Shown here piece after piece: positions 1 through 10,890 of a stretch of 64,000 bases of DNA (positions within the stretch are counted from its first letter, which is position 1; every line of letters starts with the position of its first letter). The stretch lies in assembly GCA_020466095.1 (NCBI GenBank), contig CM035807.1, forward strand, positions 81,201,666 to 81,265,665, read 5' to 3'. The stretch comes from Chlorops oryzae. Lineage: Eukaryota; Arthropoda; Insecta; Diptera; Chloropidae. A model generated the notes under the pieces. That model made no database searches and was not told the origin of the DNA. It saw only the letters and a program-made list of their open reading frames with translations. Made by a program: the position numbers and the translations under genes.

Positions 1-1462
1 AAAGTTGCAAGACGACAGGCGGTGTTGCAAGCACACACCCGCATCGTTACAGCGACGCTAGGCGAAGCGAAGCGACGCGACGGTGGCTCTGACTGTAGCT
101 GCACCAGGAGCAACAACATCGACCATAAAACTTGATTAGACGTTTAGGTTTTCTAAAGTAGTCTAAGCCAAAGTTTAATTCAAGTCAACCGTTCAACATT
201 TAAGTCTAAATGCAGTGACTGCACACAATTTTTTGGCGATAGTCGTCGTTCGAGGCCCGTGACTGGCGCGCAGGCGCAGTCTGTGCTGTATCATGTGCAC
301 GTTCATGCCACCAGAGGGTAATCCAGTTGTTTGTCGTTCGTCGTGTGCATGCGAGTGCGAGTGTGTGTAGTTAGTAAGGAAATGTCTGTAAGATGATATG
401 AACCGACATCCAGTTGACACAGCGCGCATTTACTATCATCGAATGAATATTGATACTCAATAGGGCAAACGACAATTTGACCCTCGCCGCCGCGTTAACG
501 TTTTCAAAATGCAAATTTTTAATCAATTTTTTCTTTTTGCTCCTCACTCACACTCTGTTTTTCTCTCCTTTTCTTCCACTTGTCAACTTTCGAAAGCTTC
601 CACAGCCACAGCCCCCAAAAAAAATAGTAAATTTTTTGGCTAAAAGCAATTTTTAACTACCTTCACAGTAAAAAAAACGAATTAAAAAAATTAAGTCGCC
701 TTTTTTCGTTAAGGAAATTCAATTTCGATCCTCAAACGGTTGACTACCAGCCGCATATCCATGCTGCATGCACCGTGCACAATGCACCGTGCTGGCCTTT
801 TCCTTCCACATTCACATCGTGATATAAGTATCTGGTTCACTTCATGCTAACGACCACTGATATCGGCCAAGTCTGAGCATTAATTTTTAGTATAAATATT
901 TAAAATCGTAATAAAGATAAAATTTACTGCGCCATTTTAGTGTAAAGTGTGCAGTTCTGGCCTTAGAGCTTCAGCTGCATTTTCTTTCCTCCCATTGTTG
1001 GACATTTTTTTTTTTTTTTTACTATTTTTCCTCAACGGCCAAGGCAGCATTATGAGTTGACAAAATGTACTTGCGGGCCTGAAGTGCATATTATGTTTGC
1101 TTTCGCAAATCTGATTGAATTGCTTGAAATTTATGGAAAAGAAAATTTCATTTAAATTTAATGAATATATCAGCTCAACAATTATTGCGAAAGCGTGATG
1201 CTCTAATAAAGTTGTAATTCAAATTTGAGTGGCCGAGGCCTTTTTTGGAACACAGCTGTATCCAGTACAGTTAACATGAATACTAGTTAAGCGACATAGG
1301 TATTATTATTATGAAGTCTATAAGACCACCACGGCATGAATGATTCTTTGTGCAGCCCATGTTTCCTTGGATTTCCTTTGAATCTCAGTATTTCGAAGGG
1401 ACTAATAGAAATGGCAGGGAAATGGGACCCATTTTCATTGCCCTATACATTTGAGTTTATCT
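1..1462. other. Intergenic, no gene seen
   Basis: No coding region is recognised. Bases 51-83 form a degenerate 5-bp-period repeat built on GCGAA/GCGAC. There is a poly-T run near 1006-1020, and bases 763-800 repeat GCACCGTGC twice. Short open frames here have no recognisable domain. Confidence 0.6.
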
Positions 1463-1470
1463 CCAGCAGC

Positions 1471-1625
1471 CAGTGCCGTAGCAATTCTGTTTTGCGTGAG
1501 GGGGAAAAATTATTTTTCCAATTTGCGTGGGGGGAAAAATTATTTTTTCAATTTTATTCATGGGCAAAAACAAAAATGCGTGGGGGGCAAAGCCCCCTCT
1601 TGCCCCTATGGTTGCTACGGCACTG
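1471..1625. mobile_element. hAT-type MITE with 8-bp target duplication
   Basis: A 155-bp non-autonomous element bounded by a perfect 14-bp inverted repeat, CAGTGCCGTAGCAA at 1471-1484 and its complement at 1612-1625. It is flanked by an exact 8-bp duplication, CCAGCAGC, at 1463-1470 and 1626-1633. An 8-bp duplication with termini beginning CAGTG is the signature of the hAT superfamily (established knowledge). The interior is A/T-rich with G runs and a repeated GGGGAAAAATTATTTTT-like block. There is no transposase, so it must have been moved in trans. The duplication lies in a CAG-rich stretch, which slightly weakens it as evidence. Confidence 0.8.
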
Positions 1626-1633
1626 CCAGCAGC

Positions 1634-3638
1634 AGCGGAATATGAGCGCACAGCATATGCTCCGCTGTTTCCAGCTCTGACTAACAAAGCCCTCAGAGAT
1701 TTTTTTTTACCACCCCTAGCTTCTCCACGTAATAATTAAGTCTACGATGTCCTGTTAAGAATTCAATTTAGATTTGAATATTATCTCTGCTAAAATTTAG
1801 AGCAGTTAGGATCATATATGGAGATGTCTTAGCAATGACGAGGCTATTAAGTTAAACACATCTTCTTAAATCTCTGTGTAGAGTACACATGTTTTATTTT
1901 AAGGACGTATGCTAAGAAATTTATTTCTTAAAACCCGTTGACTCATTCCTTTTTTTGACTCTTTCAAAAAAAAAAAAAAAAAAACTGACGCCTCTTATCC
2001 ACGTGTACTCTGTCAGGAGATATAAAAGGCACAGCAATCAAGACGAAAATTAAAGGCAGTAAATCTGTGCCAAATTTTCGTTTTATAACCGGCCCAAATC
2101 GAAATCGGAGTAGTCCCCACCAACATAAGCATTTGCCCAGCACTTAGTTGTGTTAGTAGTAGTAGTGGTAGTAGTCGTCAGTCCAACATATGCTCAATTG
2201 GTGAAGCATTAGTTAGAAAAGTGCGCTGTAGAAGGAGCCATATTTCGATGGTGGAAAACAAATGGTGTAATATCTGCTGACGCCGAAAACCGAAAGCAAC
2301 GACTCAAGTGATTCAGTGCGAAAACAGCCCGGAGCTATGGATCTTTATGCACATTAACATACTTACCCCAACCGAAAAAAAAATAAATAAAAAAGGAATA
2401 AAAAAATAATAAAAAATAAATAATAAAAAGGAGGAAAAGAGTTTGAAATCTTAGCTTAAACACACCGGACGAGCCCAACCTGTCAGTTCAAAAATGAGGA
2501 AAATTCAACGAACGCCAGACTCGAACTGTCAAAACTTTATAATACAAAACAAACAAAAAAAAACATGGACAGAAGAAACCCAGAGAAAAAACGACAGTGT
2601 TGCCAAATCATAAGTTGAGCATCATGCATAAGAGATACCTCGCCGGTTTGCCGGCTGAAATAGATAAATAAATAAAATATGAATTGACTACGTCAGAAAT
2701 TTTGGCATTCATAATGCATGAGGCTGCAGAAAAGCAGCAGTGTTTTCGCCCGCAACGCACTCCAGATGGCGCGCCATACCTGTGAGTCCTACTTTGCCAG
2801 ACTGCAGCGCGTCGCTGAAGAAACTGGGCCCCCGCGAATGGGTATGGACACGATTTATGTTTAACTACTTAAGCTGTTATAATTGGTATATTAAATGATT
2901 TAAAAGTTTTGCTTACTGCAGTAAAGTTGGGGCAGAAAAAAAGAATAAAAAAAAAATCTTCGCAAAATCAATATTGCCATTTTGTTGCCAACACTCAGAG
3001 TCGATCATAGAAACTGGCTTAAAAAATTATTTATGCTCATAATGCGAATGATATCGCGTAATATCGCGCTCGTAAAATAGCAAATAACGTAAATGCCGCA
3101 GTCGCTTTTCATATTTCATTGCGATTTTCCGACGGATACGTACGTACGTACGTACGAACGTACATACCAGGCATATCCAATGTGCAGTCGACTCTGGCCG
3201 ACAGGTTTTCACATGCTCCTCGGTTATGGCCAATATGAAGTAATAGATTTCTCATTTATGATAAGCGAAAGTGCTAAAAGATTGCATTTTATTTATTGTG
3301 GAAATTGGAATTATTTACATACAAACATATCTACGTTCATAAATTCGAAATTCGTTACGAAATGATCAAAACAAAATTAAGTTGGAAATAAATACTGATC
3401 ACAGAAGGAGGAGCACATGGTTGCATGTGGATAATGGAAATTTCAGAACAAAAGCTTTTTTTAAAGCAATTTTTGTGGCATTTGAATAGGTACATATGTA
3501 AATTCTAATGCCGGAAGAAACTTTATCAAGGCGATGGAATTCTTACTGTTGATCTTTCAATAATGGGATTGCCATCAGCAGTATTGGCGAACAGCTCTAA
3601 AGACTAACCATTGAGCTTCTTTTGGTTTTCTTATTGCC
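1634..3638. other. Intergenic, simple repeats only
   Basis: No gene recognised. It contains a poly-A run near 1966-1984, a (TAG)n-like tract at 2150-2179, an A-rich stretch at 2378-2440, the 12-bp palindrome ATGGCGCGCCAT at 2766-2777 and a (TACG)n tract at 3137-3163. Confidence 0.55.
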
Positions 3639-3864
3639 AGCCATATTCCAAATGAATGTTCCCCTAGAACTTTTTTTCTAGAAATTTTTCTTATTGGAAA
3701 GAGGATGTATTCCAAGCGCCAATCAAAGAAAGAACGTGGTGACTTTTACTTAAAAATGTTCGAAATTCTTGCTTCCTTTATATTCCCTTCCCAGGGTGTT
3801 TCGAATGAGATAAATTTTTCGAATCCGCAAGGAATAATTTCCTGGGAATGTTTGGAATCGGACT
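3639..3864 (+). repeat. MITE family A, copy 1
   Basis: About 226 bp with imperfect inverted ends. The left end reads AGCCATATTCCAAATGAATG and the complement of the right end reads AGTCCGATTCCAAACATTCC. The interior carries AAATGTTCGAAATTCTTGC and a CCTTCCCAGGGTGTTTCG block, shared with the copies at 5477-5704, 5935-6035 and 55546-55776. No transposase is seen and no clear target duplication was found. Family assignment is open. Confidence 0.65.
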
Positions 3865-3923
3865 GTGTGTGTGCCTATTCAATTTTGAGAATATATTTAC
3901 TTTATGGGCTCTGAATTTTTATA

Positions 3924-4273
3924 CAGTCGAATCTGGATATAGTGAATTAATTTTTGCACGTCCTGTTCATTGTATTCAGATTGTTCGTATTAGCGAGATT
4001 AAATTTTTTGTTCATTATTTGCAGACCCGTAGAGCGAAATTTGGGATCGGGGATTTTTTTGGGGGCCTCTCACAAAAATGTGCGACCAAATAAAACAAAA
4101 AGTCCCATGTCAATTGTGGGCTCCTTCAGAAAGCTCGGGATCGAAGGAAAATCCCCCGTTTTCCATCCCCTCTCTTAAGGCCTGATTATTTAGAAAAATC
4201 CCTTAAACAAAAAAGCGTTCACTATTTCCAGCTGTTCATTATTTCAGGGATTCGTTATATCCAGATTCTACTG
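3924..4273. mobile_element. pogo/Tigger-type MITE
   Basis: A 350-bp element with 24-bp inverted termini matching at 21 positions: CAGTCGAATCTGG at the left and CAGTAGAATCTGG as the complement of the right. It is flanked by TA on both sides (3922-3923 and 4274-4275). CAGT-starting termini with a TA duplication suggest the pogo/Tigger branch of Tc1/mariner elements; this is an inference. Subterminal copies of TTCA-TATTTCCAG-type blocks repeat inside the right end. There is no coding capacity. Confidence 0.65.
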
Positions 4274-4275
4274 TA

Positions 4276-4698
4276 TATGTTGTACATACGTAAAATGGGC
4301 TCTCGAGCGACGCGACCCCCAAAAACGGGTTTAGAATAGTGATTGCCTCCAGAAAAATTTCCACAGTCAATTTAAGCTTCCGCGATCGACTTGCCAGGAA
4401 CCAACTGAGTACTCATCCCACTGGTGCAAGTTTTTAAGAGTCTCCAAATAAGGTCGAAATTCTTTAAATTTGGTTTTGAAACCTCCAAAAAACTAAAACT
4501 TTTGTCCGCTTATAATTTCCTAAAAGACATTTCTATTTAATACTCCACTAAACACCAGAACTTTTCTCTAAACTAGCAACAGTGACTCATCCTAGTATCG
4601 TTTCCATGGATAAATCTATCACTTGGAATCGTACATGATACCCACTTCGCCATTTCTTCATAATAAAATCCTCGCATAAGGTAAATAGTTTTGAAAAT
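4276..4698. other. Intergenic, downstream of the first E2 gene
   Basis: No gene, clear repeat or RNA is seen. This is the 3' flank of the minus-strand E2 gene ending at 4738. Confidence 0.5.
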
Positions 4699-4737
4699 TT
4701 TATTTTTCCTCATTTTCATTTTAAGCAAATTATGTAT

Positions 4738-5292
4738 TTAAAGTTTGAGTTTTGTATCGGTTTTGTTAAGCAATTTACTCGTATGTGCCGAGGATGGACT
4801 CTGCAGTAGATAATTCACTTGATTTTCGAATTTCTTTGGATCTTGACGTAAAAGATCAGCAGCATCTTTATTGAGTGCATCCTCGGTATTGGGTTCCAAA
4901 AGCAAATGCTGCAAACCGTAGATAATGGAATTGAGACTTAGCACAGGTTTCCACTCCTCCCGTAGTATATTCAGACAGACATTTCCCTCGAGATCGATAT
5001 TCGGATGGAAAATTTTGGTGATGCATTTAACTTTCGGTGCCGCATACGGATAATCTTCTCCAATGTTAAAAGCAAATCGAAAACTACCACCACGATAGTA
5101 TCCTTCGTCTGGGCGAATTTCTACATAGAAATTTAGTAAATCATCCGAATCGGGAAATTCCGTGCTGCATGTATGCGGTAGGGATAACTCCTTTAGGTCC
5201 TTCATAATTCGCAAATGTGCTGCACTGTTACGCGTTGAATTTCTCATGCTGGCCTGGGAAGTTGACTTTGCTACTGCGTACAGGCGCCACAT
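4738..5292 (-). CDS. UBE2M/Ubc12-like NEDD8-conjugating E2, paralog 1
   Basis: An intronless 184-residue protein with a complete ubiquitin-conjugating (UBC) fold, closest to the UBE2M/Ubc12 family that carries NEDD8 from its E1 to cullins. The active-site block is HPN at residues 96-98, catalytic Cys at 106 and a following CLNILREEW. The first residues, MWRLYAVAK, occupy the place of the Ubc12 N-terminal extension (MIKLF...) that docks on the NEDD8 E1. The family's usual C-terminus is replaced by a polar tail (about 161-184). The ATG is at 5290-5292, the stop is TAA, and an AATAAA signal lies at 4699-4704 (minus). It pairs with the similar gene at 6222-6746, roughly 70% identical by eye over the UBC domain. 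The lack of introns and the divergence suggest an old retrocopy that then duplicated in tandem. Expression is not known, and a role in ubiquitin transfer rather than NEDD8 cannot be excluded. Confidence 0.85.
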   Translation of the reverse strand: MWRLYAVAKSTSQASMRNSTRNSAAHLRIMKDLKELSLPHTCSTEFPDSDDLLNFYVEIRPDEGYYRGGSFRFAFNIGEDYPYAAPKVKCITKIFHPNIDLEGNVCLNILREEWKPVLSLNSIIYGLQHLLLEPNTEDALNKDAADLLRQDPKKFENQVNYLLQSPSSAHTSKLLNKTDTKLKL

Positions 5293-5476
5293 TTAATAAT
5301 AAAAAAAAAATTTGGCTCCTTTTGTAACAAGCGACAACAAAATATTTAATCAAAAAAACAAGAACTATGGAGATAGAAAAAAGAAAAAAACGGAATGAAT
5401 TTTTATTGAAATACTTCAAAGAACTTCAATTTTGAAAAATTATTTGAATGACATAAAAAATAAAAGCTCAATAAAC

Positions 5477-5704
5477 CTGTTTAAAAAAAAATTCAAAATA
5501 TTACCGGGGATTTTTTTCGCTGCGAATTTGAAAAAATTTTTCCCTTCTAAACACGCTGGGAAGGGGAACATAAAGAAAACAAGAATTTCGAACATTTTAA
5601 AGTAAAGATTCTCCCTACTATTGACGTTTAGAACACCTCCTTTTTTCGTGGAGAAAAATTTCTAGGGAAAAAATTCCCGGGGAATATTCATTTAGAATAG
5701 GGCT
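5477..5704 (-). repeat. MITE family A, copy 2
   Basis: The same family as 3639-3864, in reverse orientation. The complement of its right end reads AGCCCTATTCTAAATGAATA, and the left end is eroded to A/T-rich sequence. It shares the block CGCTGGGAAGGGGA followed by CAAGAATTTCGAACATTTT with the fragment at 5935-6035. It lies just upstream of the first E2 gene. Confidence 0.6.
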
Positions 5705-5934
5705 GATAACAAAAAAAGAAATAAATAAGATAAGAAAATATGAAGTGGGAAAAGTTAAAAAGAAATTTTAAAAATGCAAGTGAGGGTGATGTAGCAGGCA
5801 AACAGGACAATACAAATATGTAAACATGTATATATCTGTTTGAATATTTTTGGCTTTAAGACCACGCCCATTAAGTATTCTGATAGTTTTCCAGACCATT
5901 AAGGGGCCATATGTGTCGAATTAGGTACAATTAT

Positions 5935-6035
5935 ATAACGAAAATTTGAAAAAATTCTTCCATTCAAAACACGCTGGGAAGGGGATATAAAGGAAGCAAG
6001 AATTTCGAACATTTTTAAGCAAAGGTCTCCCAAAA
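5935..6035 (-). repeat. MITE family A, internal fragment
   Basis: About 100 bp closely matching the interior of the 5477-5704 copy, in the same orientation (ACACGCTGGGAAGGGGATA, then GCAAGAATTTCGAACATTTT). The terminal parts are missing or unrecognisable. It lies 3' of the second E2 gene, in the space between the two paralogs. Confidence 0.55.
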
Positions 6036-6221
6036 TGGGTTATATCTATGTACATATTATTTGTCTTGACTGTTTCTCTCCCTCTCTTCTGTTTATCGTC
6101 ATTCTGTCAAACACACATTTCCAAAACAACAAAGCACGCTTAACACAAAAAGTTCTTCGTTTAATATGGGAAATTTTGAACACAATCTCATAATGCCATC
6201 TATCACAAGCTTTACAAAAGT

Positions 6222-6746
6222 TCACTGTCTCCTGGAATTATTACTACGTCTTACAGAACAATAGACCATGTGTGCGAATTTCCTTGGATCCCGTCGAAGA
6301 ATATCACCAGCCTCCTTGTTAAGGGCATCTTCAGGATTTGGCTCCAAAAGTAAATGTTGCAGTCCGTACACAATCGAATTGATGGTCAAAACCGGTTTCC
6401 ATTCTTCGCGTAATATATTCAAACAGATATTTCCCTCGGCATCGATGTTCGGGTGAAAAATTTCCGACAGACATTTGATTTTCGGCGCCACAAACGGGTA
6501 CTCCTCGCCGACATGGAAACCAAAACGAAAACTTCCGCCGCGATAGTAACCCTCATCGGGACGTATGATCAGAACAAAATTTAATAGATCATCCGGATCG
6601 GGAAATTCAGTGCTGCATGTATTCGGTAGACTTAACTCTTGCAAATCCTTCAATATGCGCAAACGTGCCGCACTATAACGCATCGAAGTCGGAGTTGAAC
6701 TGCTCTCCTCCTTAGCATCTTTGTTCAAAGAAAACAAGCGCCACAT
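6222..6746 (-). CDS. UBE2M/Ubc12-like NEDD8-conjugating E2, paralog 2
   Basis: An intronless 174-residue E2. The open frame extends six codons further upstream, but that extension begins at TTG. The first ATG (6744-6746) gives [10 protein letters not shown], which aligns with the start of paralog 1 and with the E1-docking N-terminus of Ubc12, so I place the start there. The UBC domain is complete: HPN at residues 97-99 and catalytic Cys at 108, followed by [12 protein letters not shown]. Shared changes relative to ordinary Ubc12, such as the YYRGGSFRF segment, show that the two paralogs come from one divergent ancestor. The tail is short and basic (RRSNNSRRQ), unlike paralog 1. The stop is TGA, with a possible ATTAAA signal at 6160-6165. 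NEDD8 rather than ubiquitin specificity is inferred from family resemblance only. Confidence 0.85.
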   Translation of the reverse strand: MWRLFSLNKDAKEESSSTPTSMRYSAARLRILKDLQELSLPNTCSTEFPDPDDLLNFVLIIRPDEGYYRGGSFRFGFHVGEEYPFVAPKIKCLSEIFHPNIDAEGNICLNILREEWKPVLTINSIVYGLQHLLLEPNPEDALNKEAGDILRRDPRKFAHMVYCSVRRSNNSRRQ

Positions 6747-7090
6747 TTGGTTATGCGTGTTCAATTGAGAGATGCTTTCAAAATATTGACTTAATTATTT
6801 ATTTTCCTTGATTTTGTCCTTTGGCTGGGCCTCTACTAGAGCCAACTTAATTAATAAAATTTTAAAAATATATCGACTCATGGAGCTAAAAACAAACAGC
6901 AAAAATATAATTACTACATTTAACTCTAGCTGGAAAGAATTTCCATGCATCCTCGATTGAATAAAAAGAAGAAAAAAAAACTACGACATCAGATCCTCAT
7001 TTTTTGCTTGCAATAAGCAATGACGTCAGTATAGATTCAAAAGTTTGAAGTTTTTATGTTAAAGATGTGCTTAATAAGGTGGTGTTAGTA
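6747..7090. other. Upstream flank of E2 paralog 2
   Basis: AT-rich, with no gene or repeat recognised. It would contain the promoter of the second E2 gene, but I see no convincing TATA box and initiator pair. Confidence 0.4.
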
Positions 7091-7094
7091 TGAA

Positions 7095-7775
7095 ATTGTT
7101 CTTACTTCTCTTTTTATACTGCTGGGTATACTAGTTTTGTGCAATTCTTGTAACAGCCAGAACTAAGCTCCGTAGATATAGACATATATATATATTCTTG
7201 ATCAGGATCAAAAACTGAATCGATTTAGACATGTCCGTCTGTCCGTCCGTCCGTGGTCGGATCTCCTCCTAAACGGCTGGACCAATCAAGTCGAAATTTG
7301 GTACACATGTATATCGGGGTCCGAGTATGATCCTAAGTAAAAATGGGAGACATGCGCCCATTGCCACGCCCACAAATGAATATAATGTGTTTTCAGTAAA
7401 ATGCTTGTAACTTGCGAACCACTCAACACATTTCATTGATATTTGGTGTGCTGGTAAACTACGAAAAGGGACATATCCTGGAAAAAAAATGGACGCCGTA
7501 CTCCTCGAGCCACACCCAAAAATAAGCCCACATATAAGGGTTTATCGTAACTTGTGAATTAAAAGGCGTAGAAGCTTCAAATGCGCAACATAGGTTGACC
7601 AAGGCGAATGAAAGGTGTAGGAAAAAAGTTTATGTGGCCCGCCCACTGCCACGCCCACAAAATGGATTTTGTAACTTCGAAGTAAAGCGTAAAGCTTCAA
7701 ATTCGCACATAGGTTGACAAGGCAAAAAAAAATTTATGTAGCCCGCCCACTGCCACGCCAAAAGTGGGCATACAA
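7095..7775 (+). mobile_element. mini-me-like retroposon, long copy
   Basis: It carries the diagnostic mini-me layout: a TA run at 7184-7195, the conserved core TTCTTGATCAGGATC at about 7195-7231 with its CGATTTAGACATGTCCG continuation, and a GTCY microsatellite at 7233-7255. This arrangement is established for mini-me elements of flies. Downstream are blocks rich in CCGCCCACTGCCACGCC near 7640 and 7745. They belong to a roughly 115-bp tandem duplication (about 7545-7660 and 7665-7770) that also repeats ACATAGGTTGAC. The ends are approximate and no coding sequence is seen. Confidence 0.65.
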
Positions 7776-7940
7776 CTAGTGCGCCAATAATGTCGGGACG
7801 CTGGGTATTTCAAAGTCGGGCTTTTTTTGGAACTATTTTCGAATCGTCAAACTTTCTCGATGAGGTCCCGTGTAGATTAACGTTGCCGAGTAAGTTTCGT
7901 TCGTCGATATCTTTGAAAGAGTTTAAATTTATTATCTACG

Positions 7941-8420
7941 GGGTGTCCTATACTAAAGTGATTATCTTTATAGGATTGGTGGTGGTGGTCATTGTGAACA
8001 AACAATTGTATGAGAGGGCGATCTAAAATGCAGTACTGAGGAGTCACAAGGGGAAGAAATAAATTTGCAGTAGTTTGAGGGGGAATTTTTTTTTCGCCAA
8101 AGCCTTGCAATTCAGAGAAAACAATTTTTCACAGTCTAACAGTCAACTTTGAGGCAATTTTAATGGTATTAAGTGTTCTACTGCAGGATTGTTTTGCTAT
8201 CAAAATAAACATTTTGAAATTTTATTTCCATTTTCTAACTTTCGAAGCGATTTTGGTATGAAAATGGTTTTATTATTATGATTTTTGAATTTTTTCTCAG
8301 TTTCTGGTTTTCTTTTATTAAATATCGTATATCATATGTTATGCTTATATTTATACTTTGTGGTCATTTACCCTAGAGGGAAATAAATTATTAAAACGAA
8401 CCTTAAATTTTTCCTATTCA
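7941..8420 (+). repeat. Diverged dispersed repeat B, copy 1
   Basis: It aligns patchily but collinearly with 48824-49245. Shared landmarks, in order, are GTGTCC, CTTTATAGG-TTGGT, GGTCAT, CAGTAGTTT and TTTTCTAACTTT followed by a GGTATGAAAA-type block. It looks like an old transposable element. I see no termini or coding remnant that would classify it. Confidence 0.45.
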
Positions 8421-8439
8421 ACTTTATATCATATTTTCG

Positions 8440-10890
8440 AGTTTCATATAAGGAAAAATAAAGTAGCGCGAAGATTTTGTATTGTAGTTCTACATCCACT
8501 ATTTTATTAAATATGCCTTTATATTTTTATGGACTTTTTTTATACCCTTTGCTATCATTTCTCTTAGAGCTGCCACCTTTATAACATCCCCAAATTGATT
8601 AAAGAATTTTGTTCTCATACATTTTATTCTTTTTTCACACCCACTCAAGCGCATTGTTTTCCTCAATATTAATTGTCGGAAAATTGTCCAATAAATCCGG
8701 TAAATATTTCAGCTTGATTAATTTTGAATTTTTCCCAAAAGTCAAGTCCACACACCTAAGTGAACACGAAAAGCACATAATTGAGTAATTTTCGTCCGAA
8801 AAAAAAAATATTATAATAATTTCCCATAAAATTGAAGGAAAAACCAATGCAACGCATCATCAGGCACTGAAGTGTTTGACGTTCAAATGTACGAATCTCT
8901 AGTTCCGATTCCACTTTCATTCAATGCGTAAATGTTTTCGACAGTGTTTTCCCACAATTGTCAATTGAAACAAAACCGTAGAGAAAACCTGACATCAACT
9001 TACTTAAACTGAGGGTGAATCGAAAATGCTTAGAATCCATATTCCATGGGATTTTCGCTACCAGCAAAAGTGAAATGGAATTAAAACGAAAATTCACTTT
9101 ATACCGCAGGGTTGCAATGACAAGTACAACAATTACGCGGCCCTCCCCATTGTCCTTGTACGGGTGTGTGAGTGTGTCCATTTTTCAACTTTAATGAACG
9201 AGAATCGCGCTCTTCTGATGACATTATTTACTTGACATAACGTTCAAACGGACGGAGACAGAAATGGACGGACGGACCACACAAACACCAGACACAGGCA
9301 TGTGTAACGAGAGTAATTGCTCGAAAGTCACAGGCTTGTCACCGCCGGCATGGACAAGCTCATTTGAGCGTCATGCATCCCTGCACAACACCCTCATGGA
9401 CGACGTTGTCGTCGGCGTTAAGAGGACATTTGACATACGTTTTCGTACGCACGCACGGAAGGAGTAATATGCAAAGGCTCAACAATTCTAATACGCGACA
9501 CGTGACCCTCAGCGCCAAGATTTCGAATTTTATGCGTTTGGGCTCGGCGCGGCTCGAATCGGTCGTTGGAAGGCTAGCGGCCTGGTGTCATCCTGACGCA
9601 AGTCGTCTGCCGGCATCGAAAATTTATTAGTGCAACTCGTGCAACACATCTCTGTCTGTCTCTCTCTCTCTCTCTCTATTCGTGCAGGTCCTTTTGAGGC
9701 ATTTTGTTCGTTGGCTTTTATTTTTAAGGTTGGCCTCGGGTAGTTGAGCATTGTATTTTCCGGTTTGACTTGCCGTACGTTCCTATAGCCCGGCACGCGT
9801 TTTGGCCCATAAGTCGCTATCGGAAATTAAAACGCATTACGCATACGACCGCGTGTGGGTGTGTGTATATACAGTACTGTACTTTTGCCTTTCATTCTTT
9901 TTTTTTTTTTTTGCTCCGACGTACATATGGATATGTAGGTAAAAGGGGTTGACATTGGTTTTGAACCTGCTTTCAAGCTTTTATCCAACATTATTAATGG
10001 CGCTAATTTGTAGCAAACGGGGCGTGTTTCTTGAACCTGATTCCAATTATTTTTATTTCAAGTTGATTCCATCTCTTTTCGGAAGCGTGTGGAGAGTGTT
10101 CTTGTATTTTCGCACAATTAACTGCTTTCCTTATTTTTATTTTTTGAATCCAACATCAATTTATTCGAGCCAACTTCCTTCAATAAATGGACCTTAATTA
10201 TTGGAGATGAACTTCGAAATAATTGTCTTGCCAAACGTTCGTTCGGTATGTTTGGAGAGGAAAATACAAAATTGCAAAATGATCGACACTCAAACAAACA
10301 ATCGGACGAAATTAGGAACTCTTTCACATCACTCATTTCACATTCACTTCGATTCACTTCGATTCGATTCAATTCAATTCATTTCATTTGGTTACATTGC
10401 ATTTCACTTTGAATTGTGGTCATGAAAGTCCCTTGGCCATTTTTGCTCTTCCGTGATGTTCCCTGACGATTGACAGTTAAGCATATTCAGCGTCAATGAT
10501 ACAGTGAATGCGCTGACAGCAGCATTTCTTTTAATGGCAACAAGTGTCCGTAAATTGGCGGCTTGTAAAACATAAATCTGGCTTTCACACTGAAAGAAAT
10601 TGTTTGCCAAAATAAGGGGGCGGATAACTTTGAATTAGTTTTCCCCATACCTACACTTCTAGTCTAGAGTTACTTTGTCAGACCGATTTTAAAAATTCCC
10701 TGGCCTGTTTCCCAGCGGAATTATTTTTTCGAGAAAAGCTATGTTCTGAAGTGGCCGGGGGTAATGAGAAACGTGAAAAAACAATATTTGTTTTAGCCAG
10801 TAAATTATTTTATTTTCTGAAAATAAAAAAATAGCATCATTTACAATGTAAATTTTAATATTATATATATATAAATAATATTTCGAATTG
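8440..10890. other. Intergenic, simple repeats
   Basis: No gene recognised. It holds a (GTCT/CT)n tract at 9651-9677 and a phased 5-bp repeat NNTTC at 10341-10390. Short open frames at 8921-9181 and 9530-9796 show no family resemblance. Confidence 0.55.
10341..10390 (+). repeat. Degenerate pentamer microsatellite (ATTCA/ATTCG)
   Basis: About ten consecutive 5-bp units end in TTC (CATTC, ACTTC, GATTC, AATTC, ATTTC). The phase is kept perfectly although the first two bases vary. It is one of several 5-bp-period tracts in the window. Confidence 0.75.

Noticed and set aside
2021..2028. TATAAAAG sequence as a promoter
   Set aside because: No initiator at the right distance and no gene downstream.
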